The notes beneath the pieces were generated by a model. It was not told the DNA's origin. It made no database searches and saw nothing but the letters and a program-made list of their open reading frames with translations. From Pedobacter chitinilyticus (GTDB lineage: Bacteria; Bacteroidota; Bacteroidia; Sphingobacteriales; Sphingobacteriaceae), in NCBI RefSeq assembly GCF_003313385.1, contig NZ_QMHN01000005.1, positions 160,743 to 224,742 of the forward strand: a stretch of 64,000 nucleotides of DNA. Direction: 5' to 3'. A program made the position numbers and the translations under genes. Shown in pieces: positions 60,538-64,000 of this stretch (positions are counted from its first letter, which is position 1; every line of letters starts with the position of its first letter).

Positions 60538-63500
60538 ATGAAGAGCCCAAACAAACTATTATTCATCATATCCACTTTAGCTTTGTCATTTTCGACAATG
60601 CTTTCTTATGCCCAAGTTTATACAGCAAGCAATTATTACTACAACAATTTCGATGGTGGTCAATTAGGTGCTGGAATATCACAAATTGGAGCAAGTGCAG
60701 CGTTAGCAGTTTCCTCAAATGGCACCAATAATTTGGCTGTTGAAAATGGTTATTGTTTAACCACTTCAGGTAATAACCTTCCTGGCACTTATCAAATCTC
60801 TTTTCTGTCCAACAATACCAATCTTAACGACGAAACCTTCGGTTGGGAATGGACTTTTATCTATAAAAATAGTTCAAATACTGCTGACCAGTCTGATGTA
60901 ATCGGTGTAGGTCAAAACTCATGGAAATATTGGTTTCTTTCTACAGGAAGCTTCGCTAACCCAAATACAGGATATTATCTTACTCAGGATGGCAGTAATT
61001 TATCGTTGAGATGGAGATACGACAATGATCCATGGGGAAATAGATACAGCAACTTAATTAGTTTCGATCTGTCATCATTGGGATCAGGTTGGGCAAATAA
61101 AACCTATGCCATTAGAATGCAAAGGTTGAAAAGACAGGGTCAATATGTTTGGCATTTATTTGTTGACGAATATACTGCTGATGTTAGAGAGGCCAGAACC
61201 GAAAGAGGGGGTACCGGCGCTTATCATAACACATTAGGAAGCTACACAACTACAAATTCAGGACTTCATATCAATGCAACAACGGCAAACCGTTTCAAGT
61301 TTGATGAACTAAAAATGTATAGCATGAAGTTAGAAATTAGCAGTGCAAACGACCCTGCTAATGGAATTTCTAGCCCACTTTATAACGGTCAAAAAGATGC
61401 GGTAATTTATGGGCTGAAAATGATGAGCCGCGGTTTGTTCGATGTAAGTTCTATCGTACTCGACGCAACTGTTTCCTCTAGTAGCAAAGGATTAAATGAC
61501 ATCATTGAGAATTTGAGATTGTTTAAATCAAATGATGAATATTTTGGAAACGCTGATGATGCATTAGTGTCTAGTTTAAATGTAGAATGGAGAGCGGTTA
61601 GAGCGGAATCTTTCCCTCAAAAAAGTAGGCTTTTTTCAGTAGGCGCAGCAGATGGCTCTTTATTGCCTTCCGCTTACTATGGTATCAAGGCCGATGTAAA
61701 AAGTAATGCCCCAACTGGCGTAACTTTTAGCTTCACCAATATTGACAAAATTGGATTTGAAGATGCGCAAGTCAACTATAAAGGTACGTCTGGCGTAATT
61801 GTCGGTAATACGACGTCACCAGCAATCAATAATGGTAATGTTTACGATTGGATCGCTGGTACTGGTACATGGAATACATTGGCAAACTGGAAATTAGCTG
61901 ATGGCAGTAATCCATCTGTACTTCCAGGAGTAAATGACTTGGTAAGAATAGGTAATGTTTCTTCAAATGCGAAACCTACTGTTTCTGTTAGCACCAAAGT
62001 AGGTAATATGATGGTTATAGGTACTTCGGGTACAGCGCCTGTGGTGACCATTAACAGCAACATCACGTTAACTATTGGTGGAACTTTTAGAAACGATAGA
62101 GCTTCAACATTTTCTGGCAGTGGTACCTTAGCCGTTGAGGGTGGCTGGAACACCTCTGGTGGTGCCATCAATTTTACAAGCGGTAGTGTGGGTGTTAGTT
62201 TCACTGGCACCAAAGACCAATCGATTAGAGATGAAGGTTCTGACGCTGGTAATGGTGTAGTATTTAAAAACGTCACTTTTTCAGGAGCTAGTATCAAAAC
62301 TTTAGGAGGTTCTGGAAAATTTGCTGTCGCTGCAAATGGTTTCGTTACCATGGCTGCCAATACCACCTTAATGACTTCTAATAAGCTTACCCTAAAAGCA
62401 GATCCTAACAGCGCAGCATCTGTATTAGCTATTCCATCAACTGCGGCCATTAAAGGTCAAGTAACAGTTGAACGTTATATCCAAGGCGGAAGTAAAAATA
62501 TGTGGCGTACCTATAGAATGTTCTCTTCACCAGTGTACGACAATACTACTAATTTCATCAATACAGATGTAGTAGGTAATAGAACTTATAGCTTCAATCA
62601 ATTTATTGATGATATGATCATTACTGGACCAGGAGGTTCAATCAATGGTTTTGATCAAACTTCATCTAATCAAGCAGGTGCCTGGACTTATAACAATAAA
62701 TACGTAGAAATTCCAAACATCAATACCAGTGTAAACATTGGAAGGGGCGCCTACTTATTTTATAGAGGAAACAAAAATAACTTAACAGGAAAAGTGACCA
62801 GTCCATTCCTAGATCCAGAGTCGATTGTGATGACCTATAAAGGGGTATTGAACCAGCAGAGCGTTACCGTACCTTTAACACACGGTACTTCGGGTTATAG
62901 TTTGGTAGGTAACCCTTATGCGGCAGTAGTAGATTGGAGTAAAGTCACCAAAACTTCGAACGTAAGTACAGTAGTAAGGGTATGGAATCCTGGTTGCAGA
63001 CAATATTCAACGTATGATGGAAATGAAGGTGTTAATGGAGGAACCAAGTTTATCGCACCTGGCCAATCGTTTTTTGTGCAAACGGCTAACAATTCATCAC
63101 CTTCAGTAACGTTTACAGAAGCTTCAAAAGTGGTGAGTGGTACCTCTACCAGCACTATGTCAAGAGTGATGTCGGTAAGTAACAGTAATTTAGATAGAAC
63201 TGGTTTAGCTGGTGCAGAAGCAAATCAAACGCTTACAGAAGAGCAAGAGCCTGCCAGAATTAGAGTGCAGCTAGTTAGAAATGAAACTGAAAATGCTGAT
63301 GAAACATTGGTAGTTTTAAAAGAGGGAAATGAGGCTGTTTTCTCTGGAAAAGATGTGGCCAGAATGGGCGGAGAATCGGTGTTTTTATCAAGTCAGTCAG
63401 CTGATGCTAAAGAATTAGCCATTAATTATATGCCTAATATCTCGACCGTTGAAAAAATTGGATTGACGATCAATGCGGACAACGGAGGCGCTTATACTTT

Positions 63501-64000
63501 GAAATTTATTTTGACTGATATTCCGTCGGGATATGTGGTGAAGTTAAAGGATAAGTATTTGAATACTCTGACTGATATTGCTAACGATGGAACTGCCTAT
63601 GCATTAAATATTGATAAAGCTGATGCCGCTAGTTTAGGGAACAATCGCTTTGAATTACAGGTTGCGCCTCCAACTACACTTCCAGTAACCTTTACTGAAT
63701 TTACAGGTGTTAAAACAAATGCTGGTGTTACTTTAAACTGGAAAACTTCTTCAGAAACAACCAATAGCCACTTTGATTTACAAAGAGCTGGCGAAAACCA
63801 AGATTTTACTTCAATAGGTGCCGTGCCAGCTAATCAAGCAGGCGTTTACAACCTGTTAGACAAATCGCCACTAGTTGGAAATAACTACTACAAATTAGTG
63901 CAGGTAGATAAAGATGGAACACCAACAGCTTATGAAAAGCTGGTAGTGGTAAAATACGACCTTAACGCCAACGCTGATAGCGAAATGCTCATTTATCCAA
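60538..64000 (+). CDS. Giant T9SS substrate, truncated by the window edge
   Basis: At least 1154 residues and open at the right edge. Signal peptide (MKSPNKLLFIISTLALSFST) is followed by a beta-rich N-terminal half (about 20-420) without a domain I recognise. A W-rich module (DWIAGTGTWNTLANWKLADG, about 436) and a region starting VERYIQGGSKN (about 643) closely parallel the upstream protein. LPVTFTEFTGVKTNAGVTLN (about 1047) is the usual pre-sorting beta-sandwich. The window ends at MLIYP, where a T9SS type A tail would begin. Likely a surface or secreted protein. Confidence 0.85.
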   Translation, partial: MKSPNKLLFIISTLALSFSTMLSYAQVYTASNYYYNNFDGGQLGAGISQIGASAALAVSSNGTNNLAVENGYCLTTSGNNLPGTYQISFLSNNTNLNDETFGWEWTFIYKNSSNTADQSDVIGVGQNSWKYWFLSTGSFANPNTGYYLTQDGSNLSLRWRYDNDPWGNRYSNLISFDLSSLGSGWANKTYAIRMQRLKRQGQYVWHLFVDEYTADVREARTERGGTGAYHNTLGSYTTTNSGLHINATTANRFKFDELKMYSMKLEISSANDPANGISSPLYNGQKDAVIYGLKMMSRGLFDVSSIVLDATVSSSSKGLNDIIENLRLFKSNDEYFGNADDALVSSLNVEWRAVRAESFPQKSRLFSVGAADGSLLPSAYYGIKADVKSNAPTGVTFSFTNIDKIGFEDAQVNYKGTSGVIVGNTTSPAINNGNVYDWIAGTGTWNTLANWKLADGSNPSVLPGVNDLVRIGNVSSNAKPTVSVSTKVGNMMVIGTSGTAPVVTINSNITLTIGGTFRNDRASTFSGSGTLAVEGGWNTSGGAINFTSGSVGVSFTGTKDQSIRDEGSDAGNGVVFKNVTFSGASIKTLGGSGKFAVAANGFVTMAANTTLMTSNKLTLKADPNSAASVLAIPSTAAIKGQVTVERYIQGGSKNMWRTYRMFSSPVYDNTTNFINTDVVGNRTYSFNQFIDDMIITGPGGSINGFDQTSSNQAGAWTYNNKYVEIPNINTSVNIGRGAYLFYRGNKNNLTGKVTSPFLDPESIVMTYKGVLNQQSVTVPLTHGTSGYSLVGNPYAAVVDWSKVTKTSNVSTVVRVWNPGCRQYSTYDGNEGVNGGTKFIAPGQSFFVQTANNSSPSVTFTEASKVVSGTSTSTMSRVMSVSNSNLDRTGLAGAEANQTLTEEQEPARIRVQLVRNETENADETLVVLKEGNEAVFSGKDVARMGGESVFLSSQSADAKELAINYMPNISTVEKIGLTINADNGGAYTLKFILTDIPSGYVVKLKDKYLNTLTDIANDGTAYALNIDKADAASLGNNRFELQVAPPTTLPVTFTEFTGVKTNAGVTLNWKTSSETTNSHFDLQRAGENQDFTSIGAVPANQAGVYNLLDKSPLVGNNYYKLVQVDKDGTPTAYEKLVVVKYDLNANADSEMLIYP

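Noticed and set aside
1..64000. tRNA or rRNA genes, prophage or integrated plasmid
   Set aside because: I found no tRNA-like T-loop/acceptor pattern, no phage structural genes and no integrase or replication genes. Reading by eye could still miss a tRNA.

Overview
The window looks like chromosomal DNA of a Bacteroidota member, most likely a Pedobacter-like Sphingobacteriaceae. The evidence is moderate AT-richness, TANNTTTG promoter boxes, sparse Shine-Dalgarno sites, many lipoproteins with lipoboxes followed by Lys, type IX secretion (T9SS) sorting tails, an ECF-sigma/FecR/STN signalling set, a DUF4374 protein beside a TonB-dependent receptor, and many four-helix-bundle (S23/IVS) genes. I saw no rRNA, tRNA, prophage, transposase gene or CRISPR array.

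Layout. 1-6.5 kb: an S41 protease tail, a 2-hydroxyacid dehydrogenase, OsmC, a large ELWxxDGT-repeat secreted protein, GreA, a HIT protein and a MazG-like pyrophosphohydrolase. 6.8-12.2 kb: an AraC regulator divergent from a TonB-dependent receptor and a DUF4374 lipoprotein (probable siderophore uptake), closed by a strong terminator and a 21-bp tandem array. 12.2-19.1 kb: Dtd, two exported proteins of unknown function, a PfkB sugar kinase, a SirB1-like protein and a methyltransferase. 19.2-27.8 kb: a BlaI/BlaR-like pair, DUF1345, an Ntn-hydrolase acylase, a BamA/TamA-like barrel and a DUF885 protein.

28.0-34.7 kb is a MarR-controlled fatty-acid beta-oxidation operon (MarR, FadB-type fusion, thiolase, acyl-CoA dehydrogenase). 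Both gaps around the thiolase hold a four-helix-bundle gene enclosed by inverted repeats. The two elements share the same architecture but have different arm sequences, and the second gene is broken by one in-frame TGA. This is one of the two most interesting loci. 34.8-47.9 kb holds an N-formylglutamate-amidohydrolase-like lipoprotein, three FKBP lipoproteins with a duplication relic, a photolyase, a TIGR01777 oxidoreductase, two alpha/beta hydrolases, a Crp-like regulator, a second hydroxyacid dehydrogenase, an aldose epimerase-like protein and a Tat-exported phospholipase C.

47.9-49.2 kb is a gene-free 1.27-kb tract packed with repeats: a 2.5-copy direct repeat of about 178 bp, dispersed hairpins, and five ACACGTGT-type palindromes. 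49.2-55.9 kb is a tight six-gene cluster: an LA_2272-type surface repeat protein, a DUF2807 lipoprotein, a sterol desaturase-DUF4833 fusion, an ECF sigma factor, FecR, and an STN-domain protein carrying the same surface repeats in place of a TonB receptor. This is the second outstanding locus. The window ends with two paralogous giant T9SS substrates, the second cut by the right edge just inside its sorting tail.
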